This document shows positions 24,314-34,107 of a stretch of DNA of 55,403 bases, one piece after another. The stretch's first letter is position 1; each line of letters begins with the position of its first letter. The stretch is taken from positions 1-55,403 of the forward strand of contig CASESH010000030.1 of the NCBI GenBank assembly GCA_949290565.1. The letters run 5' to 3'. Both the position numbers and the translations under genes were made by a program. This DNA comes from an uncultured Christensenella sp. (GTDB lineage: Bacteria; Bacillota; Clostridia; Christensenellales; UBA1242). The notes beneath the pieces are model-generated. The model saw only the letters and a program-made list of their open reading frames with translations, had not been told where the DNA came from and ran no database searches.

Positions 24314-25852
24314 ATGTTATCTATTGTTAATTCATTTGGTTTATTAGGTTTAGATGGTTATTTAGTAAAAGTTGAAGTAGATATAAATAAAGGACTACCT
24401 TCATATGATGTTGTCGGTCTTGCTGACGCTTCAATTAAAGAATCGAAACAAAGAGTCGTTAGTGCTATTAAAAATCAAAAATTTAAATATCCTGTAAATA
24501 AGATTACAATAAATCTTGCACCAGCAGATACAAAAAAAGAAGGTTCAATTTATGATTTACCAATATCAGTTGCAATATTATCAGCAAGTAATCAAATATT
24601 GTCAACAAAGTCTGTTTTAGAGGAATTTGCTTTCATTGGCGAACTTTCTCTTGATGGAACGTTAAGAAAAATAAGAGGAGTTTTGCCAATTTTAATTACT
24701 GCAAGGGACTTGGGAATTAAAAAAGTTGTTGTTCCTTTTGATAATAGTAGCGAAGCAAGGTTTATAGAGGGAATAAAAGTCTATCCTGCAAAAAATTTGG
24801 AAGAAGTAGTAAAATTTCTTAATAATGAAATTATTTTAGAACCTGTTAAAAATATAAAATATGAAGATATAAAAGCTACCAATATAAACTTAATTGATTT
24901 TTCTCAAATTAAAGGTCAGGCAAGTGCGAAAAGAGCACTTGAAATTTCGGCTGCCGGTGGGCACAATGTTCTTATGATAGGACCACCGGGAAGTGGAAAA
25001 ACTATGCTTGCAAAAGCATTCCCTACAATATTGCCTGATATGACATTTGAGGAGGCTCTTGAAACAACTAAAATTCATAGTATCGCCGGTATCTTGGACA
25101 ATAAGGTTGGAATTATAACTCAGCGTCCATTTAGATCTCCACATCATACTTCTACTACGGTTGCTCTTGCTGGGGGAGGAATAAAAGCAAAACCGGGTGA
25201 AATAAGTCTTGCACATAATGGGGTTTTATTTTTAGATGAGATGCCAGAATATAATTTACATACCTTAGAAGTTTTAAGACAACCTTTGGAAGATGGTGTA
25301 ATTTCTGTTTCTAGAAATATGCAAAGCGTTACATATCCTGCCAATTTTGTTTTGATTGTAAGTATGAATCCTTGCCCTTGTGGAAACTATGGTTCTACAA
25401 CAAAACCTTGTAAATGTTCTCCTAGTCAAATTCATAGATATTTAAGTAAGATGAGTGGACCACTAATGGATAGAATTGATATGTATATAGAAGTTGACAA
25501 TGTTTCTTATTCTGACATAAGTGCAACTGCTAACGAGGAAACTTCATCTCAAATTAAAGAAAGAGTAGATAAAGCAAGAAAAATTCAGTACAATAGATAT
25601 AAGAGTAATAAAATTTATAGTAATAGTAAAATGACTAATCAAATGATAAAAAAGTACTGTGAATTAAATGAAGATTGCAGTGCATTACTTGAAAGTGCTT
25701 TTTCTAAATTAAAGTTATCCGCAAGAGCCTACAATAGAATTTTAAAAGTCGCTAGAACAATAGCAGATTTAGATAATTGTGAAAACATTAAAATGGAACA
25801 CTTAGTTGAAGCAATTAATTATAGAAATTTAGATGATAAATATTGGACTTAG
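24314..25852 (+). CDS. comM: YifB/ComM family Mg-chelatase-like AAA+ protein
   Basis: This 512-residue protein has an N-terminal Lon-protease-like fold (about residues 1-170), a central AAA+ domain with Walker A GPPGSGKT, and a C-terminal Mg-chelatase region. A Cys-rich insertion, CPCGNYG ... CKC, is characteristic. ComM is a branch-migration helicase used when transformed DNA is integrated; the role in Gram-positives is less clear. The start is ATG 24314, after AAAGGG; an in-frame start at 24239 lies upstream of the -10. dprA overlaps the usual downstream position. Confidence 0.92.
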   Translation: MLSIVNSFGLLGLDGYLVKVEVDINKGLPSYDVVGLADASIKESKQRVVSAIKNQKFKYPVNKITINLAPADTKKEGSIYDLPISVAILSASNQILSTKSVLEEFAFIGELSLDGTLRKIRGVLPILITARDLGIKKVVVPFDNSSEARFIEGIKVYPAKNLEEVVKFLNNEIILEPVKNIKYEDIKATNINLIDFSQIKGQASAKRALEISAAGGHNVLMIGPPGSGKTMLAKAFPTILPDMTFEEALETTKIHSIAGILDNKVGIITQRPFRSPHHTSTTVALAGGGIKAKPGEISLAHNGVLFLDEMPEYNLHTLEVLRQPLEDGVISVSRNMQSVTYPANFVLIVSMNPCPCGNYGSTTKPCKCSPSQIHRYLSKMSGPLMDRIDMYIEVDNVSYSDISATANEETSSQIKERVDKARKIQYNRYKSNKIYSNSKMTNQMIKKYCELNEDCSALLESAFSKLKLSARAYNRILKVARTIADLDNCENIKMEHLVEAINYRNLDDKYWT

Positions 25853-25866
25853 TTGAGGAATTTTTT

Positions 25867-26961
25867 ATGGATAATATTGACAGAGTAATATTATGGTTAG
25901 ATAGTTTTGAATTTGCAACTTATATAAAAAAGGATAAAATTTTTTCTATAATTAAAGATTACAATATTTTTTTGGATAAGGAAAAATTTTTAAAACATAA
26001 AGATGTCTTTTTAAAAATATTTAAAGAAAATGAATTTAATGACTTACTAAGAAATTTTGGAGAAAAATATATAGACAAATTAATTAGTGATTTAGAAAAG
26101 TTAAACATTAAGTTTATTACAAGAAATTCAAAATATTATCCCGAAACATTAGAAAATATTGATTCTCCACCTTTTATTATTTACTATAAGGGAAATATTG
26201 AATTATTAAAAACTAATTGTTTTGCAGTAGTTGGTTCTCGTACAATTACTAACTATGGCAAAATGACTACTGAAAAATTTGTAAAAGGATTGTGTGAAGT
26301 TAATTTTACAATAGTAAGTGGTTTAGCAGTTGGAGTAGATACGGTTGCCCATAAAACTGCTTTACAGTTTAATGGTAAAACAATCGGCGTTTTAGCAGGT
26401 GGATTAGATGAGATTTATCCAACAACTAACTCTTTACTAGCACAAGAAATTGTAAGAAATGGTGGCTTAATTATTTCAGAGAATAGACCTTATAAAAGAG
26501 CAGAAGCATTTATGTTTCCAATAAGAAATAGAATAATAGCAGGTTTATCTAGGGCAGTTTTAATAACTGAGGCAGGAGAAAATTCAGGTTCTAATCATAC
26601 AAAGAATTATGCAATTGACTATGGTAGAGATGTTTTTGCAATTCCAGGAAGTATTTTTAGTGCTTTAAGTCTAGGAACAAATAGAATGATTGTAAATGGG
26701 CAGGCTAAGGCTGTTATTGATATAAATGATATATTAGATGAATATAGTATTTCTAGGTATGCTAGCACAAAACCTTTAAGTTCTAATTTTACATATGAGG
26801 AGAATATTATTATTGATTTACTTAGAGAAAGAGAACGTACTTTTCAAGAACTTGTCGAAACTTCTGGCTTAGATGTTAAAAAACTTAATACTTTGTTGAC
26901 ATTGCTGTCAATTCGTGGAATAATTAAAAAACTTGCGGGGAATGTCTATTTTTTAAATTAA
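25867..26961 (+). CDS. dprA: DNA processing protein DprA/Smf
   Basis: This 364-residue protein loads RecA on incoming single-stranded DNA in transformation. The Rossmann-like DprA core covers about residues 90-295, with VVGSRTITNYG, IVSGLAVGVDTVAHKTAL, FPIRNRIIAGLS, and EAGENSGSNHTKNYA. A C-terminal winged-helix (about 310-364) follows. The start is ATG 25867, after GAGGAA; a TTG at 25843 inside comM lies before that site. comM-dprA-topA is a common Firmicutes order. Competence itself cannot be inferred. Confidence 0.94.
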   Translation: MDNIDRVILWLDSFEFATYIKKDKIFSIIKDYNIFLDKEKFLKHKDVFLKIFKENEFNDLLRNFGEKYIDKLISDLEKLNIKFITRNSKYYPETLENIDSPPFIIYYKGNIELLKTNCFAVVGSRTITNYGKMTTEKFVKGLCEVNFTIVSGLAVGVDTVAHKTALQFNGKTIGVLAGGLDEIYPTTNSLLAQEIVRNGGLIISENRPYKRAEAFMFPIRNRIIAGLSRAVLITEAGENSGSNHTKNYAIDYGRDVFAIPGSIFSALSLGTNRMIVNGQAKAVIDINDILDEYSISRYASTKPLSSNFTYEENIIIDLLRERERTFQELVETSGLDVKKLNTLLTLLSIRGIIKKLAGNVYFLN

Positions 26962-26974
26962 AAAGAAGGTATAA

Positions 26975-29086
26975 ATGAAATTAGTAATTATAGAAGGTCC
27001 AGGTAAGAAAGAAACATTAAAAAAATATTTAGGTAAAGATTTCCAAGTTGTTGCTACAAAGGGGCATATTAGAGATTTGCCTGTAAAGACTTTGGGAGTT
27101 GATGTCTCAAAAAATTTTGAACCTCAATATCAAGTTATGGAAGGAAAAGAGAATATTATAAAAGAACTTAAACAAATGGCTAGTAAAGCAGACCAAGTCC
27201 TTCTAGCAACTGACCCTGATAGAGAGGGAGAAGCAATTTCTTGGCATATAGAGAATATCTTAAATATAGATGAAAATGAGCCTTGTAGGATTGAATTTAA
27301 TGAGATTTCTGAAAATGTTGTAAAGAATGCTATTAATCATCCTAGAAAGATTAATATGAATTTAGTTAATGCTCAACAAGGAAGAAGAATTCTTGATAGA
27401 CTTGTAGGTTATAAGGTTTCTCCTATCATTTGTAGAAAGATTAAATCTAATCTTAGTGCTGGCAGAGTTCAATCTGTTTGCTTAAAACTTATAGTTGATA
27501 GAGAAAAGGAAATTGTTAACTTTAAACCACAAGAATATTGGACTATCAATTTACTTGTTGAAAAAGATGGCACTAAATTTAAGGCAAATTTGGCTACAAA
27601 AGAGGCTAAAAAATTTGTTCCTGCCAATCAAGAGGAAACAAACAAAGTTCTCGAAGAAATTAAAGATAAAGATATTGTTGTAACTGATATAAAAAAGAGC
27701 ATTACAAAATCTAATCCTCCGGCTCCATTTATTACAAGTACTTTACAACAAGATGCTCTTAATAAAATTGGAATGACAATTGCTCAAACAACAAAGAGTG
27801 CCCAACTTCTTTATGAAGGAGTTGAACTTGGTAGTGAAGGAAAAGTTGCCTTAATTACATATATAAGAACTGATTCAACTCGTGTTTCTGAGGAGGCTCA
27901 ACAAAAGGCAAAAGAATTTATTATAAAGAATTATGGTAAAGATTTTGTTCCAGAAAAATTTAATACTTTTAAGGCTAAGAAAAATATTCAAGATGCTCAC
28001 GAAGCAATTAGACCTATTAGTCTTGAAAGAACTCCTGAATCTGTTCAACCATATATGGACGAAAATAATTTTAAGTTGTATAAACTTATTTATGAAAGAT
28101 TTGTTGCAAGTCAGATGACACAGGCAACTTATGACTCTCAAACTGTTAGTATTGATGTCGGTAAATATGGCTTTAAAGCAACCGGAAAAGTTATGTTGTT
28201 TGCAGGTTATACAAGAGCATATAAATTATTTGAGGAAAGTGATGAAGAACAAGGGAGCGAGTCAAAACTTCCTGTTTTACAAAAAGATGATAGACTTAAT
28301 TTAGAAGATATTTTAAAGGAACAAAAATTTACTAAACCTCCTGCAAGATTTACTGAGGCAAGTTTAATTAAGAGTATGGAAGAAAAAGGAATTGGCAGAC
28401 CTGCAACTTATGCTCCAACTGTTATGATTTTAAGCAATCGTAAATATATGGAGAAAGAAGGAAAATATTTGAAACCAACCGAACTTGGAAATGTTGTTAC
28501 AGAATTTTTAGAAAAATATTTTTCTGATATTATGAATATATCTTTCACTGCTGAAATGGAAGATAAACTTGATAAGATTGAAGATGGCAGTGTAAAGTGG
28601 CAAGAAGTTGTAAGACAGTTTTATGTTGGCTTAGAGGAAGAAGTAAAATCAGCCTTTAAAGAATCAAAAAAAGTGCCAATTAAGTATGAGGAATCTAATG
28701 TCATTTGTGAAAAATGTGGTGCAAAAATGATTATTCGTGAAGGCAGATACGGTAGCAAATTCTTGGCCTGTCCTAACTATCCTAGATGTCAAAATATAAA
28801 AAGTTTAGAAAAGAAAAACTCAATTTGTTCTTGTCCAATTTGTGGCAAAGATGTTATTAGCAAATATACTAAAAGTGGCTCTATCTTTTATTCTTGTTCT
28901 GGTTATCCAAAATGTTCTTTTGCTACCTGGAAAAAACCTACGAACTTACATTGTCCAAAATGCAAATCTTACTTAACAATTAGGGAAGGAAAAACATTCT
29001 ATACTTATAAATGTTCTAATCCAGAATGTGATTATGAAAGAAAAGAAGAAATAGCAAACTCGGAGAAAACAGATAATGAAAAATAA
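26975..29086 (+). CDS. topA: DNA topoisomerase I
   Basis: This 703-residue type IA topoisomerase relaxes negative supercoils. The TOPRIM domain has IIEGPGKKETL with Glu7 and DPDREGEAISWHI (about 80-92). The active-site Tyr296 lies in ITYIRTDSTR. Three C-terminal zinc-ribbon modules follow: CEKCGAKM, CPICGKDV and CPKCKSYL, each with a second Cys pair. AAGAAGG precedes the ATG. The trmFO gene overlaps its 3' end by 11 nt. Confidence 0.97.
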   Translation: MKLVIIEGPGKKETLKKYLGKDFQVVATKGHIRDLPVKTLGVDVSKNFEPQYQVMEGKENIIKELKQMASKADQVLLATDPDREGEAISWHIENILNIDENEPCRIEFNEISENVVKNAINHPRKINMNLVNAQQGRRILDRLVGYKVSPIICRKIKSNLSAGRVQSVCLKLIVDREKEIVNFKPQEYWTINLLVEKDGTKFKANLATKEAKKFVPANQEETNKVLEEIKDKDIVVTDIKKSITKSNPPAPFITSTLQQDALNKIGMTIAQTTKSAQLLYEGVELGSEGKVALITYIRTDSTRVSEEAQQKAKEFIIKNYGKDFVPEKFNTFKAKKNIQDAHEAIRPISLERTPESVQPYMDENNFKLYKLIYERFVASQMTQATYDSQTVSIDVGKYGFKATGKVMLFAGYTRAYKLFEESDEEQGSESKLPVLQKDDRLNLEDILKEQKFTKPPARFTEASLIKSMEEKGIGRPATYAPTVMILSNRKYMEKEGKYLKPTELGNVVTEFLEKYFSDIMNISFTAEMEDKLDKIEDGSVKWQEVVRQFYVGLEEEVKSAFKESKKVPIKYEESNVICEKCGAKMIIREGRYGSKFLACPNYPRCQNIKSLEKKNSICSCPICGKDVISKYTKSGSIFYSCSGYPKCSFATWKKPTNLHCPKCKSYLTIREGKTFYTYKCSNPECDYERKEEIANSEKTDNEK

Positions 29087-30383
29087 AAAGGTCTCAGTTA
29101 TTGGTGCTGGACTTGCAGGTTGTGAGGCGAGTTATCAATTAGCAAAACGAGGAATTGAGGTTGACCTTTATGATATGAAACCAAATAAATTTTCTCCTGC
29201 TCATTCAAATCCAAATTTTGCAGAGATAGTATGTTCAAATAGTTTAAAATCTACTTTATTAACAACTGCTTCTGGTTTATTAAAAAAAGAGTTAGAAATA
29301 TTAGATAGTCTAATTTTAAAATGTGCTTATAAAAATAGTGTTCCGGCAGGAAATGCTCTTGCAGTAGATAGAGATTTGTTTTCAGCAGAAGTTACAAAAG
29401 AAATTAAAAGGTTTAATAACATTAATATTATTTCTAAGGAAATAAGGAAGTTACCTGATGGAATTTGTATTATTGCAACAGGACCTCTTACAACAAATGA
29501 TTTAAGCGAGGAAATTTCTTCGTTACTCGGTGTTTCAAATTTATATTTTTTTGATGCGTCAAGCCCAATTATTCAAAAAGATTCTATTGATATGACTAAG
29601 GCTTTTATTAAAGATAGATATGATAAGGGTAGTTGTGATTATATTAATTGTCCAATGAATAAACAAGAATATGAAAGGTTTTATAATGAACTAATTAATG
29701 CTAAAAGAGTAGAACTTAAAAATTTTGAGAAACAAGAGATTTTTGAGGGCTGTATGCCAATTGAAATTATGGCATCACGAGGTAAAGACAGTTTAAGATA
29801 TGGACCTCTAAAACCAATAGGTTTAAACAATCCTGTTACGAATGAAAAATATTACGCAGTTGTTCAACTTAGAGCGGAAAATAAAGAAAAAACTTTATAT
29901 AATTTAGTAGGTTTTCAAACAAATTTAATTTTTAGTGAGCAAAAAAGAGTTTTTAGTTTAATTCCGGGTTTGGAAAATGCAAACTTTATTAAATATGGTG
30001 TTATGCACAGAAATTCGTTTATAAATGCTCCAAAAGTTTTGGATAAAACATATCAACTCAAATGTCATAAGAATTTATTTATAGCAGGACAATTGAGTGG
30101 GGTTGAAGGTTATATTGAAAGTACGATGAGTGGCTTGATAGCTGGAATTAACGCCTATCTAATGATTAATGATAAAAATTTAATTAGTTTTTCTTCAAAT
30201 ACAATGATTGGTGCAATAACAAATTATATCACTAATAATATATCAAAAAATTTTCAGCCTATGAATGCTAATTTTGGTATATTGAATTCTCTTGATTATG
30301 TTGAAAAAAATGATAAAATAAAAAAAGAAAAGTTAGTCGAGCGTTCTATTCATGAAATAAATGGAATTTTAGGTATGATATAA
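29076..30383 (+). CDS. trmFO: Methylenetetrahydrofolate-tRNA uracil-54 methyltransferase TrmFO
   Basis: This 435-residue flavoprotein makes ribothymidine 54 in tRNA using methylenetetrahydrofolate. The FAD-binding VIGAGLAGCEASYQLAKRG is at residues 6-24. YDMKP, the CSNSLKS block and GQLSGVEGYIESTMSGLIAG are family-typical. It overlaps topA by 11 nt and hslV follows by 10 nt, so coupling is likely. The xerC gene that commonly follows trmFO in Bacillus is absent. Confidence 0.95.
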   Translation: MKNKKVSVIGAGLAGCEASYQLAKRGIEVDLYDMKPNKFSPAHSNPNFAEIVCSNSLKSTLLTTASGLLKKELEILDSLILKCAYKNSVPAGNALAVDRDLFSAEVTKEIKRFNNINIISKEIRKLPDGICIIATGPLTTNDLSEEISSLLGVSNLYFFDASSPIIQKDSIDMTKAFIKDRYDKGSCDYINCPMNKQEYERFYNELINAKRVELKNFEKQEIFEGCMPIEIMASRGKDSLRYGPLKPIGLNNPVTNEKYYAVVQLRAENKEKTLYNLVGFQTNLIFSEQKRVFSLIPGLENANFIKYGVMHRNSFINAPKVLDKTYQLKCHKNLFIAGQLSGVEGYIESTMSGLIAGINAYLMINDKNLISFSSNTMIGAITNYITNNISKNFQPMNANFGILNSLDYVEKNDKIKKEKLVERSIHEINGILGMI

Positions 30384-30393
30384 GGAGAATTAA

Positions 30394-30930
30394 ATGGAAG
30401 GTATTAGAAGTACAACAATAGTTGCGGTTAAGAGAAATGGCAAAACTGCTATTGCAGGAGATGGCCAAGTAACCGTTGGAGAAAAGTTTATAGTAAAAAA
30501 TAATGCCGTTAAAGTAAGAAGAATTTATAACGATAAGGTCATAATTGGCTTTGCTGGTTCGGCGGCAGATGCTTTTAGTTTATCTCAAAAGTTTGAGGAA
30601 TTGTTACAAAAATTTAGTGGTAATCTTATGAGAAGTGCCGTTGAACTTGCAATAGGATTTAGAGAAGATAAATATACAAGAAAACTAGATGCTCTAATGT
30701 TAGTAGCAGATAAGGATAATTTGTTGTATGTTTCAGGCAATGGAGATGTTTTTGAACCTGAATATGGAGTCGCCGCTATTGGAAGTGGAGAATTTTATGC
30801 TCTTGCAGCATCCAGAGCCTTAATTGAAAACACTGATTTAAGTGCAAAAGAGATTGCTTTAAAGGCTTTAAAAATTACAAGTGATATTTGTGTTTTTACA
30901 AATGGTCATGTTACTGTTGAGGAGGTTTAA
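30394..30930 (+). CDS. hslV: ATP-dependent protease subunit HslV (ClpQ)
   Basis: This 178-residue proteasome-like peptidase forms the proteolytic core of the HslUV complex. The N-terminal MEGIRSTTIVAVKRNGK indicates a six-residue propeptide before catalytic Thr7, matching the TTIV start of mature HslV. GDGQVTVG and the GFAGSAAD loop are conserved. AAGGAG precedes the ATG. hslU follows by 2 nt. Confidence 0.96.
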   Translation: MEGIRSTTIVAVKRNGKTAIAGDGQVTVGEKFIVKNNAVKVRRIYNDKVIIGFAGSAADAFSLSQKFEELLQKFSGNLMRSAVELAIGFREDKYTRKLDALMLVADKDNLLYVSGNGDVFEPEYGVAAIGSGEFYALAASRALIENTDLSAKEIALKALKITSDICVFTNGHVTVEEV

Positions 30931-30932
30931 TT

Positions 30933-32252
30933 ATGGATTATACACCAAAACAAATTGTTGATGAACTTGACAAATATATTATAGGTCAGGATAAGGCAAA
31001 AAAAGCAGTTGCTATTGCTCTTAGAAATAGGTATAGAAGGAGTAAACTTTCTAAACAAATGCAAGAAGAGATTACTCCTAAGAATATAATTATGAAAGGT
31101 CCAACCGGAGTTGGTAAGACTGAAATTGCTAGAAGACTTGCAAAGTTAGTAAAGGCACCATTTATTAAGGTTGAGGCAACAAAATATACCGAAGTTGGTT
31201 ATGTAGGTCGTGATGTAGAAAGTATGATTAGAGATTTAGTAGAGGCTTCTTTTAGGTTGGTTAAAGATGAAAAAGTTAATGATGTTATTGAAAAGGTTAA
31301 ACCTAACGTAGATAAAAGATTATTTGACTTAATCTATCCATTAAAGAAATCTACCGTTGATGGCGTAGATGTTAATGGAGAAGAATATAAAAATCATATC
31401 ATGAAAAATTTAGTTGAAAATAAATATGATGATGATTATATTGAAATGGAAGTAAAAGAGGCCCCAAAATCGTTTGAAATGATGCCAGGAGCAGGAATGG
31501 AAATCAATATTGGCGACATAATGGGAGGTATTTTTCCTGCTAGAAAAAAAAGAAGAAAATTGACTGTAAAAGAGGCAAGAGAAATATTAAATCAAGAAGA
31601 ATGTGACAAGGTAATTGACATTGATGCTACTAAGTCAGAAGCAATAAGGAGAGCAGAGCAAGAAGGTATTATTTTTATTGATGAAATTGATAAAATTGCT
31701 GGTACTAATTCTCGTTCTAGTGGACCGGAAGTAAGTAGAGAGGGTGTTCAGAGAGATATTCTACCAATAGTTGAGGGTAGTACTGTTAATACTAAGTATG
31801 GTATAGTTAAAACAGATTATATTCTATTTATTGCAGCAGGGGCTTTTCATGTTTCAAAAGTGGAAGACTTAATTCCTGAACTTCAAGGGCGTTTTCCAAT
31901 AAGAGTTGAATTAAACAATCTTACTGCTGATGATTTCTATAAAATTTTAACTGAACCTAAGAATGCAGTTACTTTACAATATCAAGAATTACTTAAAGTT
32001 GATAATATTAATTTAATTTTTAAAGAAGACGCTTTAAGAGAGATTGCAAATTATGCTCAGACGGAAAATGAAACTAGCGAAAATCTTGGAGCAAGAAGAC
32101 TTCATACAGTTATTGAACTTTTGCTTGAAGATATTAGTTATAATGCAGGTGGAGAACATCCAATGACTGATGTAATTATTGATAAAAAATATGTTACTAA
32201 GGCTTTTGCTAATTTCAATAAAGAACACGATTTAAGAAAATACGTTTTGTAA
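30933..32252 (+). CDS. hslU: ATP-dependent protease ATPase subunit HslU (ClpY)
   Basis: This 439-residue AAA+ unfoldase feeds HslV. Walker A GPTGVGKTE covers residues 56-64, the pore motif GYVGRD residues 89-94, then the I domain (about 110-230), Walker B IIFIDEIDKIA and the sensor region. The C-terminal tail ending HDLRKYVL resembles the tail that docks on HslV. GAGGAG lies at the end of hslV. No codY follows, unlike Bacillus. Confidence 0.97.
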   Translation: MDYTPKQIVDELDKYIIGQDKAKKAVAIALRNRYRRSKLSKQMQEEITPKNIIMKGPTGVGKTEIARRLAKLVKAPFIKVEATKYTEVGYVGRDVESMIRDLVEASFRLVKDEKVNDVIEKVKPNVDKRLFDLIYPLKKSTVDGVDVNGEEYKNHIMKNLVENKYDDDYIEMEVKEAPKSFEMMPGAGMEINIGDIMGGIFPARKKRRKLTVKEAREILNQEECDKVIDIDATKSEAIRRAEQEGIIFIDEIDKIAGTNSRSSGPEVSREGVQRDILPIVEGSTVNTKYGIVKTDYILFIAAGAFHVSKVEDLIPELQGRFPIRVELNNLTADDFYKILTEPKNAVTLQYQELLKVDNINLIFKEDALREIANYAQTENETSENLGARRLHTVIELLLEDISYNAGGEHPMTDVIIDKKYVTKAFANFNKEHDLRKYVL

Positions 32253-32482
32253 ATTATATAAGTTATTTATTTTTTTTAATTTTTGTAAGTCATAATTTTT
32301 ATGATAATACATTAAGAAATATTGCTTAATTCTAATTTTATTAGTAGGTAGGTATAGTTAAAATAAGATTGCATAAATCTATTGTTGAATACAAAATTTT
32401 TAAAATAAATGAATATCGTTTTACACTTATAAATAAAATATTAAGTATAAAATGTTTTTTTTAGATAAAAAGGAGATTAATT

Positions 32483-32800
32483 ATGGAATTACAACATTTA
32501 AATTCAAAAGATTTTGATGAAAAAATTAATGGGTCAAAGGGAGTAGTAATGGTTGATTTCTTTGCAACTTGGTGTGGACCTTGTAGAATGTTAACTCCAA
32601 TTTTGGAAAGTGCACAGGAAGATTTGCAAGATAAGGCAACTATTTATAAAGTTGATGTAGATGAATGTATTGATATTGCAAAAAGATTTGGTATTATGAG
32701 TGTCCCTACAATGATTATTTTTAAAGATGGAAAACAAGTTGATAAAATTATAGGTCTTAAACAAAAAGAACAATTAGTTGACTTGCTTAGTAATATGTAA
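32483..32800 (+). CDS. trxA: Thioredoxin
   Basis: This 105-residue cytosolic dithiol oxidoreductase has the active site WCGPC (Cys31, Cys34), the buried Asp in VMVDFFATW, and the cis-Pro segment SVPTMIIF. Length is normal. AAGGAG precedes the ATG. It forms a single-gene unit ending at a terminator; I could not place its promoter in the 230-nt AT-rich gap after hslU. Confidence 0.95.
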   Translation: MELQHLNSKDFDEKINGSKGVVMVDFFATWCGPCRMLTPILESAQEDLQDKATIYKVDVDECIDIAKRFGIMSVPTMIIFKDGKQVDKIIGLKQKEQLVDLLSNM

Positions 32801-32802
32801 TT

Positions 32803-32830
32803 AAAGTCCAGTTATATGCTGGATTTTTTT
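32803..32830 (+). terminator. Terminator after trxA
   Basis: TCCAG at 32807-32811 pairs with CTGGA at 32819-32823 around a 7-nt loop, extended by one G-T and three A-T pairs, followed by a T run. Confidence 0.85.
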
Positions 32831-32863
32831 ATATACATACTAAACATATTTTTAATTTAGGTA

Positions 32864-32891
32864 TTGACAAAATGATTTAAAGATGTAAAAT
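32864..32891 (+). promoter_or_regulatory. Promoter of the cysteine desulfurase operon
   Basis: A perfect TTGACA at 32864-32869 and TAAAAT at 32886-32891 have a 16-nt spacer, with TG directly before the -10. No IscR gene or clear IscR-type site accompanies it. Confidence 0.75.
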
Positions 32892-32919
32892 TTTAATAGA
32901 TAAAAGAGAAGGTGTTAGT

Positions 32920-34092
32920 ATGCAAAGAATTTATCTTGATAACGTTGCAACAACTAGTGTTTCAAATGAAGTCTTGACAGAAATGTTACCGGTTTTTTGT
33001 GAAAGTTTTGGTAATCCAAACAGTTTACATAGCATAGGTAGAGATGCTCAATCTCTAATTGATAAAGCAAGAGATAGAGTCGCTAATTGTATTAATGCTC
33101 AAAGGGGGGAAATTTATTTCACTTCTGGTGGTACAGAAAGTAACAATTGGGCTTTAATTGGCTTGGCAATGGCTAATAAATCAAGAGGTAATCATATTAT
33201 TACTTCTCAAATTGAACACCATAGTATTCTTGACACTTGCAAAAAACTTGAAAAACTTGGTTTTGAAGTAACTTATTTACCTGTTGATAAGACTGGGCTA
33301 GTTGACATAGCAAGTTTATTGCATTACATTAATCAAAAAACTATTTTAGTTTCTATTATGTCTGCTAATAACGAAGTAGGAACTATTCAAAATTTAAAAA
33401 CAATCGCTAAAATATGCCAAGAAAAGAATGTTTTATTTCATACTGATGCTGTACAGGCTGTTGGTAATTTTAGAATAGATGTAAAAGATTTAGGTGTTGA
33501 TGCAATGTCGTTTAGTGCACACAAGATTCACGGGCCTAAGGGTGTTGGCGCTTTATATGTAAAAAAAGGTGTTAAGATAGAAGAATATCTTACAGGTGGA
33601 GAACAAGAAAGAGGTAAGAGAGGTGGTACTCTTAATACAGCAGGTATTGTTGGTTTTGGAAAGGCTTGTGAAATTGTATCTTCAAACTACACTGTCGATT
33701 GTAAAAAACTTAAATATTTAAGAGATTATTTTATTTCAAAAGTTGAAAGTGAAATAGAAAATATTAAAATTAATGGTCATCTTCATCAAAGAATTGCAAA
33801 CCTTGTCAGTATTTCTTTTAAGTATGTTGATGGTGAAGCATTGATGTATTTACTTGATATGGCTGGGATTTGTGTTTCAACCGGTTCTGCTTGTTCTAGT
33901 GGAAAACACGAAATTTCGCATGTTCTCATCGCAATGGGGCTTACTCCTGAGGAAGCACAAAGTACTGTTAGATTTTCTTTTGGAGTAGATAATACAAGAG
34001 AAGAAATTGATTTTGTTGTTAGTCAACTAAAAAAGAGTGTAGAAAAATTAAGACAAATATCTCCACTTAAAGTAACAAAAAATAAGGTTTAA
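32920..34092 (+). CDS. Cysteine desulfurase (NifS/IscS family)
   Basis: This 390-residue PLP enzyme takes sulfur from cysteine for iron-sulfur clusters and thiolated tRNA. The start YLDNVATTSVSNEVL matches the family, PLP-binding Lys202 is in SFSAHKIHGPKG, and catalytic Cys325 is in STGSACSSGKHE with the long loop of group I enzymes. GAGAAGG precedes the ATG. It is paired with an IscU-like gene 15 nt downstream. No iscR, fdx or hsc genes are nearby, as in many clostridial two-gene versions. Confidence 0.93.
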   Translation: MQRIYLDNVATTSVSNEVLTEMLPVFCESFGNPNSLHSIGRDAQSLIDKARDRVANCINAQRGEIYFTSGGTESNNWALIGLAMANKSRGNHIITSQIEHHSILDTCKKLEKLGFEVTYLPVDKTGLVDIASLLHYINQKTILVSIMSANNEVGTIQNLKTIAKICQEKNVLFHTDAVQAVGNFRIDVKDLGVDAMSFSAHKIHGPKGVGALYVKKGVKIEEYLTGGEQERGKRGGTLNTAGIVGFGKACEIVSSNYTVDCKKLKYLRDYFISKVESEIENIKINGHLHQRIANLVSISFKYVDGEALMYLLDMAGICVSTGSACSSGKHEISHVLIAMGLTPEEAQSTVRFSFGVDNTREEIDFVVSQLKKSVEKLRQISPLKVTKNKV

Positions 34093-34107
34093 AAGGTGGT
34101 AGAAAAT

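Noticed and set aside
24890..25216. Antisense open frames in comM (also 25144-25344)
   Set aside because: They lie opposite a well-conserved AAA+ domain and have no ribosome binding site or family resemblance.
32253..32482. Possible small RNA or promoter in the hslU-trxA gap
   Set aside because: No hexamer pair with acceptable spacing and no structured conserved element seen.
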